IMG/VR virus record: IMGVR_UViG_3300045411_000417
Coordinates: 1 to 64,000 of that record
Source: a virus
Length of the DNA stretch: 64,000 bases
Reading direction: 5' to 3' (one strand)
The notes beneath the pieces were generated by a model. That model was not told where the DNA came from and did not search any database. It worked only from the letters and a program-made list of their open reading frames with translations. Positions 1 to 7,547 of this stretch are shown in pieces (within the stretch, counting starts at the first letter, position 1; every line of letters begins with the position of its first letter). A program made the translations under genes and the position numbers.

Positions 1-35
1 CATTGTAAAGAAGGTAGAGGAGGCTCAGAAGACAA

Positions 36-368
36 ATGAAAACGCTGAAGGGTTTGCTTGGTAAAAGGGTGATCTGGGTTTGGCACGATGAGGAAGATGA
101 TAAAGATTATCTATTCTTTCACGACTTGACTGCTATTTGCATTGAGGGTGGAAGCTCGAACATATTGGTAGATGGACGTAGTTTAGCTGCGACTATCTTA
201 AGCGAGCATTTTCAGTCTGCATCAGAAATCTTCAAGCTTAAGGAGATTTTAGTACAACACTCACAGACTCTAAGGAAGGATACAAATGACGAATGTGATC
301 GAACTACCGAACAAGAAGACAGCGCTCCAACAGTTGAAGGAACAGGTGGACAAGAAACTACAGCGTGA
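36..368 (+). CDS. Hypothetical protein, 110 aa
   Basis: I do not recognise a family. The first ~80 residues look like a normal folded protein (MKTLKGLLGKRVIWVWHDEE start). A strong Shine-Dalgarno (gtagaggagg) lies about 14 nt upstream. The last ~27 residues are polar and overlap the next gene by 83 bp in another frame, so the tail may be poorly constrained. It is the first gene of a run of small plus-strand genes. Confidence 0.6.
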   Translation: MKTLKGLLGKRVIWVWHDEEDDKDYLFFHDLTAICIEGGSSNILVDGRSLAATILSEHFQSASEIFKLKEILVQHSQTLRKDTNDECDRTTEQEDSAPTVEGTGGQETTA

Positions 369-528
369 TGTCGGTGTAGAACAAACGACTCGCGGCAAAT
401 TTATTTGCAAGTATCTTAGCTTCGGTGCGCCTCTTAGTACTCTAGTGGGAGACACGGAGTACGAGGCTTACGAGAAGCTTCTAAACTACCTGAACACAGT
501 AGATACAGATCCTCCTAGCGCGGCTTAA
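286..528 (+). CDS. Hypothetical protein, 80 aa
   Basis: Unrecognised small soluble protein. The start follows a purine-rich ribosome site (ctaaggaagg). It begins inside the previous gene in the +1 frame, an overlap of 83 bp that suggests translational coupling. The N-terminal half is helical and lysine-rich (KKTALQQLKEQVDKKLQRD). No catalytic motif is visible. Confidence 0.65.
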   Translation: MTNVIELPNKKTALQQLKEQVDKKLQRDVGVEQTTRGKFICKYLSFGAPLSTLVGDTEYEAYEKLLNYLNTVDTDPPSAA

Positions 529-606
529 TTTTTAAAACCCGCTGGGAGGATAAAGTTTAGCTTGCGTTGTCAAAACGTTGACGTATTATTAGGAAAGAGG
601 TAAACG

Positions 607-789
607 ATGATTCTTCTTTACACTATAATTGCAATACCAATTGCTCTTGGAGTAATCGTAGGGTTTTTTATTCTTGAAGACATCATGCGTGTCGCTGAGG
701 AACGAAAGCTAAGCTCAAGATTCGATATAAAACCACGAGATCTTTTCAAATTCAAAAAAAGGCAGCTAAAATGGAAACACAGAAAATAG
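607..789 (+). CDS. Small membrane protein, 60 aa
   Basis: One N-terminal membrane segment (residues ~2-24, ILLYTIIAIPIALGVIVGFF) is followed by a charged, strongly basic cytoplasmic tail ending KKRQLKWKHRK. A ribosome site (aggaaagagg) precedes the ATG. Its end overlaps the next gene by 19 bp. The topology is like many phage inner-membrane peptides of unknown role. Confidence 0.6.
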   Translation: MILLYTIIAIPIALGVIVGFFILEDIMRVAEERKLSSRFDIKPRDLFKFKKRQLKWKHRK

Positions 790-1232
790 TAGAATTTAAT
801 TTAGACCAGTACGATCACGTAGCTACATTTCAGAGATTAATCTTTGACTACTTCAGCGCCGTGTTTCGTAATGCTTTAACTCACGATCGCTCTAAACTTA
901 CTGATAAAGAGTATCTAGCTTTCGTCGGATCGAGAGACTCACTTCGCAAGTCTGAGACTGGAGCAGACGAGGCTTATCAGAAGCACCTTAATTCGGAAGC
1001 TATCCAGCACCACATCCACTCTAACCCGCATCATCCTGAATATTGGGATGAACAGGGTTTCGACACCATGCCGGTAGATGCCGCCATTCAAATGTATTTC
1101 GATTGGAAAAGTCGCTGCATACAGAAGGGCAATACCATGGACGGATTTTGGCAATATAATTTAAATAAACTATCAAAGCAGCCTACAGCTAAAGCTATTG
1201 TAATCAAGCTCAGGCAAGACTTACTAGATTAG
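771..1232 (+). CDS. DUF5662-like phage protein
   Basis: The 153 aa protein matches my memory of the DUF5662 family: an N-terminal helix, an HDRSKL motif (residues ~39-44), then a histidine-rich core with HHIHSNPHHPEYW (~80-92) and a conserved DWK near residue 112. The clustered histidines suggest metal binding like that of HD-type enzymes, but no activity is established to my knowledge. The gene is common in large phages. It overlaps the upstream membrane protein gene and is probably cotranscribed. Confidence 0.7.
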   Translation: METQKIVEFNLDQYDHVATFQRLIFDYFSAVFRNALTHDRSKLTDKEYLAFVGSRDSLRKSETGADEAYQKHLNSEAIQHHIHSNPHHPEYWDEQGFDTMPVDAAIQMYFDWKSRCIQKGNTMDGFWQYNLNKLSKQPTAKAIVIKLRQDLLD

Positions 1233-1268
1233 CTTTTAGTTTAGACGAGTTGTGAGGAGGATAAAAAC

Positions 1269-1490
1269 GTGTGGGGATTTTTAGCAGTTTCGGGGTTTTT
1301 AGCGGTTTTGTGGATATTATGCGGAGCTATGGGAGTTCACATTTTACTGCATGACTTAGGAAGATCTAAGCGCACAGTGCACTTTGTTGATGTGCTTATT
1401 GTAGTAGCTATGTTTACTTTCGGAGTAGTATCTTTACTTTCATACCTATATGGTAGGGACGTAGTAGGTCCGAAAAAGAGGAGCAAGTAA
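1269..1490 (+). CDS. Small membrane protein, 73 aa, GTG start
   Basis: Two hydrophobic segments (residues ~3-27 and ~41-61) flank a short charged loop, and the C-terminus is basic (GPKKRSK). The GTG start is supported by a gaggagg Shine-Dalgarno 9 nt upstream. It abuts the next gene directly. Function unknown; likely an inner-membrane protein. Confidence 0.6.
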   Translation: MWGFLAVSGFLAVLWILCGAMGVHILLHDLGRSKRTVHFVDVLIVVAMFTFGVVSLLSYLYGRDVVGPKKRSK

Positions 1491-1766
1491 GTGCAAAGTC
1501 TTCAACTACTATCTATACTTGAGCGAGACTACGAATTATTTGTAGAAGCCTCTGTAAAACGCGCTAAAGGTGGAGACATTAGTGATAAGGATAGGGGCTT
1601 TTTAACAGGGCTCGCTTACGCAAAGCATGTTGTGGAATTAGCTGTAGTAGAATCCATGAAGACAGATGCATCTGCCACTGCTAAACGGAGATTCGACCCC
1701 AATCCTTGGAATACAGAGGGGGGAGAGAAAAATCCTTCCGATAATGGTTGCTGTAGCGAAAAATGA
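1491..1766 (+). CDS. Hypothetical protein, 91 aa, GTG start
   Basis: Unrecognised. The N-terminal ~60 residues are predicted helical and the tail is Gly/Asn/Ser-rich, ending in a CC pair (NGCCSEK). The GTG start follows immediately after the previous stop, with gaggagcaag as ribosome site, so coupling is likely. Confidence 0.55.
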   Translation: MQSLQLLSILERDYELFVEASVKRAKGGDISDKDRGFLTGLAYAKHVVELAVVESMKTDASATAKRRFDPNPWNTEGGEKNPSDNGCCSEK

Positions 1767-1778
1767 AAGGACAATTTA

Positions 1779-2027
1779 ATGACTAGCTGGTTAGAAAAAC
1801 TTATCGTCAAAGTGGTTACACCTCTTATGCACGCTTACTTTGATGCCCGCCTTAAGATCATGGCTGATAGACTTGATACCATCGCGATCGATCAAAGGAA
1901 GCATCAGGAAGCGCAGCGCGCGGATTCTATTGCTCATAACGACTCCGTAAAAAAATTAATGGAGCGTGAATGCGCAGCTATGGAAAGGTTGACAGCTAAC
2001 TTGGAACGACTTGTTTCTAAAAGTTAA
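1779..2027 (+). CDS. Hypothetical helical protein, 82 aa
   Basis: A wholly helical, charged protein with heptad-like spacing (ADRLDTIAIDQRKHQEAQRA), probably a coiled coil. A hydrophobic stretch near residues 6-20 could be a membrane-associated amphipathic helix. A ribosome site (gaaaggac) precedes it. Function unknown. Confidence 0.6.
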   Translation: MTSWLEKLIVKVVTPLMHAYFDARLKIMADRLDTIAIDQRKHQEAQRADSIAHNDSVKKLMERECAAMERLTANLERLVSKS

Positions 2028-2054
2028 GGAACTGCTAATCCAGTTCCGAAGTCC

Positions 2055-2158
2055 CGTCAGTTCATCTAGTGGCTCAGGACCCGGTAGTAAGAAAAACTAT
2101 TAACGTCATGGGTTAATACTTTTTACCGGGAACGTGGGTTCAAACCCCACACTGGCGG
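2055..2158 (+). tRNA. tRNA-like RNA with expanded anticodon arm
   Basis: Cloverleaf parts are visible: acceptor cgtcagt (2055-2061) with actggcg (2151-2157), a D arm resembling tRNA-Glu (tctagtgg loop; one A-C mismatch in the stem), anticodon stem cggta/taccg, a 5-nt variable loop (ggaac), and a perfect T arm gtggg-ttcaaac-cccac. The anticodon loop is about 37 nt instead of 7. The insert folds into its own hairpin (aaaaactattaac / gttaatacttttt, one C-C mismatch) with a 7-nt loop gtcatgg, which places CAT in the anticodon position of a pseudo-loop. No CCA is encoded. It could be a degenerate tRNA, a tRNA mimic or an intron-bearing gene; no isotype is assigned. Confidence 0.5.
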
Positions 2159-2178
2159 GCATATATTTTGAGGGTTCT

Positions 2179-2415
2179 ATGAATACTATCTACATCTCAG
2201 TTCTAACTTTAGTATCCCTAGCATTTGGTCTTCTACCTGAGGCGTTTATGTGGTTTTTGTGGGGCATCATTAACCCAACGACCTCTATAGAAAGGCTTCT
2301 CACTATCGCCGTATTCATGGTGGGCGGCGGCAGTCTCAGTATACTGTTTGGATTTCTAGCGCTATCTTTCTGGGTTCATATGCTGGACGCACGTCCAGGG
2401 AAAAGACACTACTAA
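2179..2415 (+). CDS. Small membrane protein, 78 aa
   Basis: Two long hydrophobic segments (residues ~5-30 and ~38-66) separated by a polar turn (NPTTSIER), with a short basic tail. The start at 2179 is chosen over an upstream GTG because that codon lies in the T arm of the tRNA-like RNA; gagggttct is a weak ribosome site. The stop overlaps the next ATG by 1 nt. Function unknown. Confidence 0.6.
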   Translation: MNTIYISVLTLVSLAFGLLPEAFMWFLWGIINPTTSIERLLTIAVFMVGGGSLSILFGFLALSFWVHMLDARPGKRHY

Positions 2416-2630
2416 TGCAAACTAGCTTTAAACAGATGTTTTTCTTATCCACCAATAAAAACCTTCCTAAAATGTTAGATGAACTTCGTTTCTATTGCAT
2501 AGAAGAAGCTCTAAAGAAATTTAACGGAAGCCGAACGGAGGCTGCAAATTTTCTGGGGGTAAACAGAACAACCTTAGTCATGCAAATGAAGAAGTTTGAC
2601 TCCAAGAAATTTCTGGTGAGAGGGTGTTAG
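2415..2630 (+). CDS. Fis-type helix-turn-helix DNA-binding protein
   Basis: The 71 aa protein is essentially one HTH_8/Fis domain: YCIEEALKKFNGSRTEAANF, then LGVNRTTLVMQMKKF (residues ~27-61), the pattern found at the C-terminus of Fis and NtrC-type activators. It probably dimerises and bends or regulates DNA, perhaps phage transcription. It overlaps the upstream gene by 1 nt. The HTH call is firm; the regulon is unknown. Confidence 0.75.
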   Translation: MQTSFKQMFFLSTNKNLPKMLDELRFYCIEEALKKFNGSRTEAANFLGVNRTTLVMQMKKFDSKKFLVRGC

Positions 2631-2764
2631 GTCGAATTTTGACTGCTATTGCAGCGGTCACTATCGAACTACTGACGATGATAGGATTAATCTTTTTGCT
2701 ACACACTTGTATTACTAAGGAGACCCAAAATGGCAAATCTAACGCTAAGTATCGAACTAGGTGA
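2624..2764 (+). CDS. Possible short membrane peptide, 46 aa
   Basis: A GTG-initiated frame overlapping the end of the Fis-like gene and the start of the next. It encodes a hydrophobic segment (TAIAAVTIELLTMIGLIFLL) flanked by charged ends. The ribosome site is poor and it overlaps both neighbours, so it may be chance. Confidence 0.3.
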   Translation: MLGRILTAIAAVTIELLTMIGLIFLLHTCITKETQNGKSNAKYRTR

Positions 2765-3317
2765 CGACGCGCTCAAAAAACTACGCGCATATGCGGTATT
2801 ATCAGGAGCGTCGTCTGACGATTTGGAGAGCGAACTCTCTATCATGGCTGCGGGTATGATCACGTCGCAAGTCGACGCCGTACTCTCTAAAAAGATACTT
2901 GAAACCCTTGCGCAGCTCGATAATAAGCCTATCGACGCCTACTCAGAGAAAAAGCAAGCTCTTGTCGAACCCGAACCTGTTGATGAATCGATCCATTCTC
3001 TGTCCGACGATGACGACGCAGAGGAGAACAAGTCATTGCAGGAACAGTATGAGGCAGCAACTAAACCACAAGCTGCACTTCCACAAACTAAACCAGAGCC
3101 CCAATCAGAGTTCGCATTTGATATAGATGTTCCAAACGCTGGAGATAATGCAGAAGCATTTCTAGAGTCATTTGAGGAACAGCCCAAAAGTGCATCATCG
3201 AGCAGTGTGGGGATCTATGGCGCAGTGAGGTCAGCAAAAAGTAAGTTTAACCCAAAACAACCAAGGGTAAGCGTAACCGAATACGACCCCGACGGTGAGA
3301 GCAGTTTATTCAGTTAA
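2730..3317 (+). CDS. Hypothetical acidic protein, 195 aa
   Basis: A good ribosome site (taaggaga) precedes the ATG. Residues 1-60 look folded and helical. The middle (~75-160) is low-complexity acidic and Pro/Gln-rich, with a DDDDAEE run near residue 95 and repeated PxP/QxEF segments. The C-terminus is basic then acidic (SVTEYDPDGES). It resembles a flexible adaptor or nucleoid-interacting protein, but no family is recognised. Confidence 0.65.
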   Translation: MANLTLSIELGDDALKKLRAYAVLSGASSDDLESELSIMAAGMITSQVDAVLSKKILETLAQLDNKPIDAYSEKKQALVEPEPVDESIHSLSDDDDAEENKSLQEQYEAATKPQAALPQTKPEPQSEFAFDIDVPNAGDNAEAFLESFEEQPKSASSSSVGIYGAVRSAKSKFNPKQPRVSVTEYDPDGESSLFS

Positions 3318-3327
3318 AGGAGATACA

Positions 3328-3483
3328 ATGACAAGACTAACGATTTTACTGGTAGTCGTAGCAGGGCTGACTTTGGTGGGATGTTCCCATGCGCCGAAGC
3401 GAGAATTCCGCACCAACTGTGTGAAGACCGCTATTGAGCACTTATTCGTATGCGATTCGTTAGACGTATTGGAGGCAGAATGA
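3328..3483 (+). CDS. Small lipoprotein, 51 aa
   Basis: A lipoprotein signal peptide is visible: MTRLTILLVVVAGLTLVGC with lipobox LVGC, so the mature protein starts at Cys19 and is ~33 aa. An aaaggag Shine-Dalgarno supports this ATG. The short mature domain has two more Cys. A small outer-membrane lipoprotein (o-spanin-like) or an exclusion factor is possible; neither is shown. Confidence 0.65.
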   Translation: MTRLTILLVVVAGLTLVGCSHAPKREFRTNCVKTAIEHLFVCDSLDVLEAE

Positions 3484-3806
3484 GAGCCCCAAAACAACGA
3501 TACTACTACATAGTTTTCGACATTTTTGAACAAGGTCGCGGAGCTAAGGGCACCACGGTTCAATCGTGGGTGGAGCCTTTTAACGTAGCTAGAAGTACAC
3601 TTCAGTTGCTCCAGTCTGTTAAAGAGTCCTCCGTCAAAGCAGAGGATGTAACTGGAGTGGCGATTACTAATTGGATTGAGGTCGACAAGCAGTCGTTTGA
3701 TGACTGGCAACGAATGACTGCTAAAAGCAGCAAAGTAACTGCTCCAGTAGTTGAGGTTGTTCCCCCAAAGGATAGCCCCACTTCTAAGACCGCCAAGAAA
3801 AAATAA
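3480..3806 (+). CDS. Hypothetical protein, 108 aa
   Basis: The start at 3480 overlaps the lipoprotein stop (ATGA) and follows ttggaggcag, so it is preferred to an upstream codon. The first ~80 residues form an alpha/beta domain (QRYYYIVFDIFEQGRG). The C-terminal 25 residues are Pro/Lys-rich, ending KTAKKK. Function unknown. Confidence 0.65.
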   Translation: MRAPKQRYYYIVFDIFEQGRGAKGTTVQSWVEPFNVARSTLQLLQSVKESSVKAEDVTGVAITNWIEVDKQSFDDWQRMTAKSSKVTAPVVEVVPPKDSPTSKTAKKK

Positions 3807-3841
3807 ACTGATTGTGTTACAATATTGACAGGAGACAAAGC

Positions 3842-4030
3842 ATGGAAAAACTAGGAATAGCTAATGAGGACCTATTAACAGAGCTGAAGGGTGAGTATAT
3901 GCGTCGCTACGAAGACGCCGCAAATATGATCAAGGTTGGTTCTGCCTCGTGTATTCCATCGGATTTGTCCCGTGAACTGGATGCCTTGAAAGCACGCATT
4001 GACGAGCTGGAGGGCAACAAAGGAGGTTGA
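3842..4030 (+). CDS. Hypothetical protein, 62 aa
   Basis: Start chosen by the caggagaca ribosome site. Helical, with a C-terminal leucine-spaced coiled-coil segment (LSRELDALKARIDELEG). Probably oligomeric; function not recognised. Confidence 0.6.
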   Translation: MEKLGIANEDLLTELKGEYMRRYEDAANMIKVGSASCIPSDLSRELDALKARIDELEGNKGG

Positions 4031-4031
4031 T

Positions 4032-4187
4032 CTGGAAGAACTAGATTCAGAGCTCATGCAAGAAAAACTAGCTCAGGTAGAGCCTACAACAGAGGGTAGT
4101 TGTGAAAGTGGTTACCACGCGTTTCCAAATCAAGACTTTGAAGTTGGGGCTAGAGTTTGCGATTTTTGCGGAGCCATTGAATACTGA
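4032..4187 (+). CDS. Small putative zinc-binding protein, CTG start likely
   Basis: The reading frame encodes a C-terminal CESGYH ... CDFCG pattern (C-x3-H spaced from a C-x2-C), typical of a small zinc knuckle. No ATG lies near a ribosome site, but CTG at 4032 sits 6 nt after a perfect aaaggagg, just after the preceding stop. An internal ATG at 4056 is the alternative. About 51 aa; function unknown. Confidence 0.5.
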   Translation: MEELDSELMQEKLAQVEPTTEGSCESGYHAFPNQDFEVGARVCDFCGAIEY

Positions 4188-4319
4188 ATAGAGGGAGACG
4201 TTGTTATGTCTACCCAGCTACCCTGAAAAAGGGATGAGGTTCTTTCGTCTTTTAGTTCTAAGACTGCTAAGCAAAATCAGTTTTTAATGTGTTATGAGAT
4301 TTTAAAGGAGATTCATTAT

Positions 4320-5453
4320 ATGATCAGAGGATTAACAGACAATTCAAGACTGCGTCGTGACGGCAAGATTCGCGCTGGCTTCAAGGATGACAGAGACATC
4401 CCTCGTAATAGCCCTCACTTTTTACTGCACGATGCTCCACAACTAATCCCGGTTCTCGGCGAAAAGCCGACTGAGATTTATTTCACGTTTTATGACGACG
4501 ATAGGATGAAGGTTGCCTCTGATAACCTCCGCTACTACACCAAATCCGAGCTTGTATGTCAGTCTGACCCGTCTGGTATGACTGATAAAGCAGCTTACTT
4601 CGGAGCAGGTGATGTCCCGTACGTCAAGCAAACTCCCGCTCAGTTTGCCTCGTTCAAGGCTAATGGTAAGCATGATGTGATCGAGATTCCACGCTCTAGA
4701 GAACGCGTATGTATGTATCGTAGTTGCCCTGATTATCAAGCCGGCAAGTGCAGCGAGCACTTGTTCTTGGATATGATTATCCCGCACTACTCGATGGCGT
4801 CCCTATTCACATTGGAGAACACCTCTATTACCGCGGTACTCAACATTGATAGCGCTATCAAGAAAGCTCAGCTCCGCTACGCAGGTAAGCTTTCTGGGCA
4901 AATCTTCAAAATTTTCAAAAAGAAGGACAAGATCAAATTTCAAGACCCTAAAACTGGTAAGAAAAACGAACGCGACACTGATGTGGTTGACATGACTGTA
5001 GTCGCTTTTGACGAGTACATGTCTATTTATAAAGATAAAATTCGTCAGGAGGATTTAGATGCTTTGATGAGTCTGCGATCAAGACAGTTCGTATTCTTCA
5101 ATACCCCTACACTAACCGGTATGGAGACACCTCAGATCGAGGCGCCAAATGCAACACCAGCCCTCGCTGCAGATGAGAATACGTTGCTAAAAGAAAAAGC
5201 AAACTCAGAGATTCTGGCACCTATCTTTGCGGAAGCCTCCTCTGTTCTAGGTATTGAGAACACTGAAGCCAACCGCATTAAGATGATCCGGGCAAAGCCA
5301 GACATCAAAGAATGCGCTGACTATCTAAAAGGAAGGATTCGCGATAAAAAGAAAGAGCTGGCACAGACTCGGCAACCACCGGCTCCGGTCGTTGCCGAGA
5401 AAACAGAATCACAGCCTGTCGGTCCCGATTCAGTGGATCAAGGTGTGTTCTAG
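4320..5453 (+). CDS. Gp3-like / recombination directionality factor-like protein
   Basis: The N-terminus IRGLTDNSRLRRDGKIRAGF followed by a PHFLLHDAPQLIPVLGEKP segment is the hallmark, as I remember it, of the phage Gp3-like family (phiC31 gp3 recombination directionality factor and relatives). A cysteine cluster CMYRSCPDYQAGKC (residues ~131-144) may bind zinc. The C-terminal third is a flexible linker-like tail. In phages without an integrase these proteins probably have another DNA-related role. Start 4320 follows aaaggag. A strong terminator follows. Confidence 0.65.
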   Translation: MIRGLTDNSRLRRDGKIRAGFKDDRDIPRNSPHFLLHDAPQLIPVLGEKPTEIYFTFYDDDRMKVASDNLRYYTKSELVCQSDPSGMTDKAAYFGAGDVPYVKQTPAQFASFKANGKHDVIEIPRSRERVCMYRSCPDYQAGKCSEHLFLDMIIPHYSMASLFTLENTSITAVLNIDSAIKKAQLRYAGKLSGQIFKIFKKKDKIKFQDPKTGKKNERDTDVVDMTVVAFDEYMSIYKDKIRQEDLDALMSLRSRQFVFFNTPTLTGMETPQIEAPNATPALAADENTLLKEKANSEILAPIFAEASSVLGIENTEANRIKMIRAKPDIKECADYLKGRIRDKKKELAQTRQPPAPVVAEKTESQPVGPDSVDQGVF

Positions 5454-5474
5454 TCACTGAGGCATCAACGCCTC

Positions 5475-5510
5475 AAAGCGAGGGGCTATCACCCCCCTCG
5501 CTTTCTTTTA
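5475..5510 (+). terminator. Rho-independent terminator
   Basis: Stem aaagcgagggg / cccctcgcttt with an 8-nt loop, followed by a T-rich run (ctttctttta). It closes the transcript ending with the Gp3-like gene. Confidence 0.85.
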
Positions 5511-5527
5511 CTTATTAGAGGTTTAAA

Positions 5528-5866
5528 ATGAACCCACAAGAAGACCTTCAGCAGATTGTAGATAAATTTAACGACGACTACTTAGTCTGGTCCCTCAAGT
5601 ACAACTACGGAGCCATCTTCGGCATTTCGTACGGAGAAGTAGGCAAAGGCATCACCATATCGGGTGTATCGGCTCTAAATTCTCTAGATTTAAAAGAACT
5701 CCCTATAATCGATAAGTATGCGAAAATACTAAAGGATGTTCACGATGGATCAGAATCAGGAACCCCTATCGCCAGATGCGCTTGCTCAACTGGAGCAGAT
5801 GAAAAACAAGATTGTTGCGGATCTGCATGCGCGTGCTCGAATGAGCATCAATGCTGCGATAGTTGA
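5528..5866 (+). CDS. Hypothetical protein, 112 aa
   Basis: The first ~75 residues are a plausible alpha/beta domain. The last ~37 residues are unusually Cys-rich (CACSTGADEKQDCCGSACAC) and lie wholly within a 122-bp out-of-frame overlap with the next gene, so the Cys cluster may be a by-product of that gene's coding. A weak aggttt site precedes the ATG. Function unknown. Confidence 0.55.
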   Translation: MNPQEDLQQIVDKFNDDYLVWSLKYNYGAIFGISYGEVGKGITISGVSALNSLDLKELPIIDKYAKILKDVHDGSESGTPIARCACSTGADEKQDCCGSACACSNEHQCCDS

Positions 5867-5978
5867 TGTCTTAACAGAAGGAGACCTAGTCATACTGGGG
5901 ATGATAGGAGTTGACGGTCGCCGAGAAATGCTTAATGCTTTCATCGAAGAGTGTAATTCTTTGATGGGGGAACTATAA
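5745..5978 (+). CDS. Hypothetical protein, 77 aa
   Basis: The ATG at 5745 is preferred to one 9 nt upstream because of spacing from aaagga. Helical throughout (LAQLEQMKNKIVADLHARAR), ending in an acidic helix. Unrecognised; possibly a small dimeric regulator. Confidence 0.6.
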   Translation: MDQNQEPLSPDALAQLEQMKNKIVADLHARARMSINAAIVDVLTEGDLVILGMIGVDGRREMLNAFIEECNSLMGEL

Positions 5979-5979
5979 A

Positions 5980-6162
5980 ATGGGCTTGAGATATCCAGGC
6001 AGCAGTCCGGAAGCGATCGCAGAAAGTATCATCAACCAGTCAGACGAGGGTGTCGAAGACCTTTTCGCCGGCACGGAACTCTACGACGATGAAGACGATG
6101 AGGATGATGATTTCGATGCATCTCAGCTTGATTTAGACAATCTGTCAGATATGGACTACTAA
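5980..6162 (+). CDS. Small acidic protein, 60 aa
   Basis: Extremely acidic C-terminal half (DDEDDEDDDFDAS run, residues ~37-49). Such phage proteins can mimic DNA or bind basic host proteins, but that is only a possibility here. It starts 1 nt after the previous stop, so is probably cotranslated. Confidence 0.55.
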   Translation: MGLRYPGSSPEAIAESIINQSDEGVEDLFAGTELYDDEDDEDDDFDASQLDLDNLSDMDY

Positions 6163-6181
6163 CTAAAATCACTGTCTTTCC

Positions 6182-6189
6182 GATATAAG
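6182..6189 (+). promoter_or_regulatory. Putative phage promoter, GATATAAG
   Basis: A GATATAAG element lies about 40 nt before the nuclease gene start. It belongs to the recurrent G(G/A)TATAAG set seen before plus-strand units elsewhere in the window. No clear -35 box. Confidence 0.4.
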
Positions 6190-6230
6190 TGTTACGAAGG
6201 CTTAATTCACTTACGATCGGAGATATGTTT

Positions 6231-7532
6231 ATGCCATTATTAGAAGTAGTACCCTCTAACTATCGTCACATTAAATTAAAATATGGTCCTTATAGCGCAT
6301 CGAGGCTTCTCGTTGCTTCGTGTCCCTCTAGGTTTTACTCTAAGTATGTTCTGAAAGACGTAGCCTATGATGATTCTTCTGCAGCCGCACGAGGATCTGT
6401 AATTCACGAAACCCTACAGAAAATCACAGAAGCTCACGTACAAAATAGAAAGATAACTCCACTGGAGCTCAATTCTTGGATCGAACAGGCTTTGGGTAAG
6501 TATCCCGCTGCCTACTCACAGCTTAACCTAATAAAAGGCGCCGCTACCAAGTATGCTGGTAACCCAAGCCCGTATATTACTCCAAACACCATTTGCGAAC
6601 AGGAGATAGCTGTAGCCTTGTTTGAGGAGGAGTCATTCGACGGGGACGCGGTACCGAATTTCCAGTATATGCGAATGCCGTATACGGTCCCAGGTACTAG
6701 GCATCAGCTAAACCCAGATGCGTTCTTTGGAGCAAAGCTTGATCAAATCACCGTAGACGATGCCACAAAGATCGTCACAGTGCTCGATCATAAGAGTACT
6801 CCATCGGCATCACATAATAGCGATCATGATTTCCAACTTGGCGCGTATGCCTGGATAGCTTCGCTTTTGTACCCAGGCTACCACGTCAGGACAGTGATTC
6901 ACTACGCACACCCAGAGCTCAACTTCTACAAATCACCTGTTTACTGGTCTTATGAAGATTTGCAGGAAGTGGAGCAGGAAATACGTATGCGTGTAAGGGC
7001 TGTAGAGTCCTTCACGGATTATCCAGCAGTACCCGGATCACATTGCGACTACTGTCACATGGTCCAGCTCTGCCCAGTGAATGTCCGCTTACGCGAACAG
7101 TTCGCTAGAGGGGATATTAATCTCAACGCTCAAACACAGTCAGACAGGCAACGCATCGCTAAGGAACTTCGTACTATCGGCGTTCTTTACGATCAGTTGA
7201 ATAAAGTCCTCCGCACATCAATTGAAAACAACTGCCCTGAGAATGGTGTCGCTATCGATGGTATGTGGTACGGATTTTCTGTGAGTGAGGAGAAGGTTGA
7301 CTGGTATGCGACTGACAGAAAAATTCAAGAGCTACACGAAGCTGGAGAATGTGCTTTTGAAAATTTAGCCGGCGTGTTAGAAAATCATGAATTGACCCCA
7401 GATGCTTTCAAAGAGTGGAATAGTTCCAAGCTAAAAGCTCTGTGGAAAACAAACAAAGAAGCTCTAATAGAAGACCTACGAGAACTCGTAGTCACGGAGC
7501 GAACCACCAGATTTGGTGGGAAAAAAATCTAG
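6231..7532 (+). CDS. PD-(D/E)XK nuclease, Cas4/RecB-like with Fe-S cysteines
   Basis: Cas4/AddB-type nuclease, 433 aa. An N-terminal SCPSRFYSKYV with the first Cys (~31), ARGSVIHETLQKI with the catalytic-domain histidine (~60), an LDHKS motif (D/K of the PD-DXK core, ~185), a QLGAYAW motif, then CDYCHMVQLCP (~272-282), giving the other three cysteines of a 4Fe-4S cluster. Expected role: 5'-3' ssDNA exonuclease in recombination or replication-end processing. Start chosen 8 nt after ggag; ATG 6225 is too close. It lies next to SSB-like and resolvase-like genes, consistent with DNA metabolism. Confidence 0.85.
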   Translation: MPLLEVVPSNYRHIKLKYGPYSASRLLVASCPSRFYSKYVLKDVAYDDSSAAARGSVIHETLQKITEAHVQNRKITPLELNSWIEQALGKYPAAYSQLNLIKGAATKYAGNPSPYITPNTICEQEIAVALFEEESFDGDAVPNFQYMRMPYTVPGTRHQLNPDAFFGAKLDQITVDDATKIVTVLDHKSTPSASHNSDHDFQLGAYAWIASLLYPGYHVRTVIHYAHPELNFYKSPVYWSYEDLQEVEQEIRMRVRAVESFTDYPAVPGSHCDYCHMVQLCPVNVRLREQFARGDINLNAQTQSDRQRIAKELRTIGVLYDQLNKVLRTSIENNCPENGVAIDGMWYGFSVSEEKVDWYATDRKIQELHEAGECAFENLAGVLENHELTPDAFKEWNSSKLKALWKTNKEALIEDLRELVVTERTTRFGGKKI

Positions 7533-7547
7533 TAAAGGAGACTCTAC

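Noticed and set aside
2053-2159. Selenocysteine tRNA because of the extended 9-bp acceptor stem
   Set aside because: The variable loop is short and no UCA anticodon is present.
4206-4226. Six-codon peptide MSTQLP before the Gp3-like gene
   Set aside because: Too short and no sign of leader-peptide regulation such as a codon run plus hairpins.
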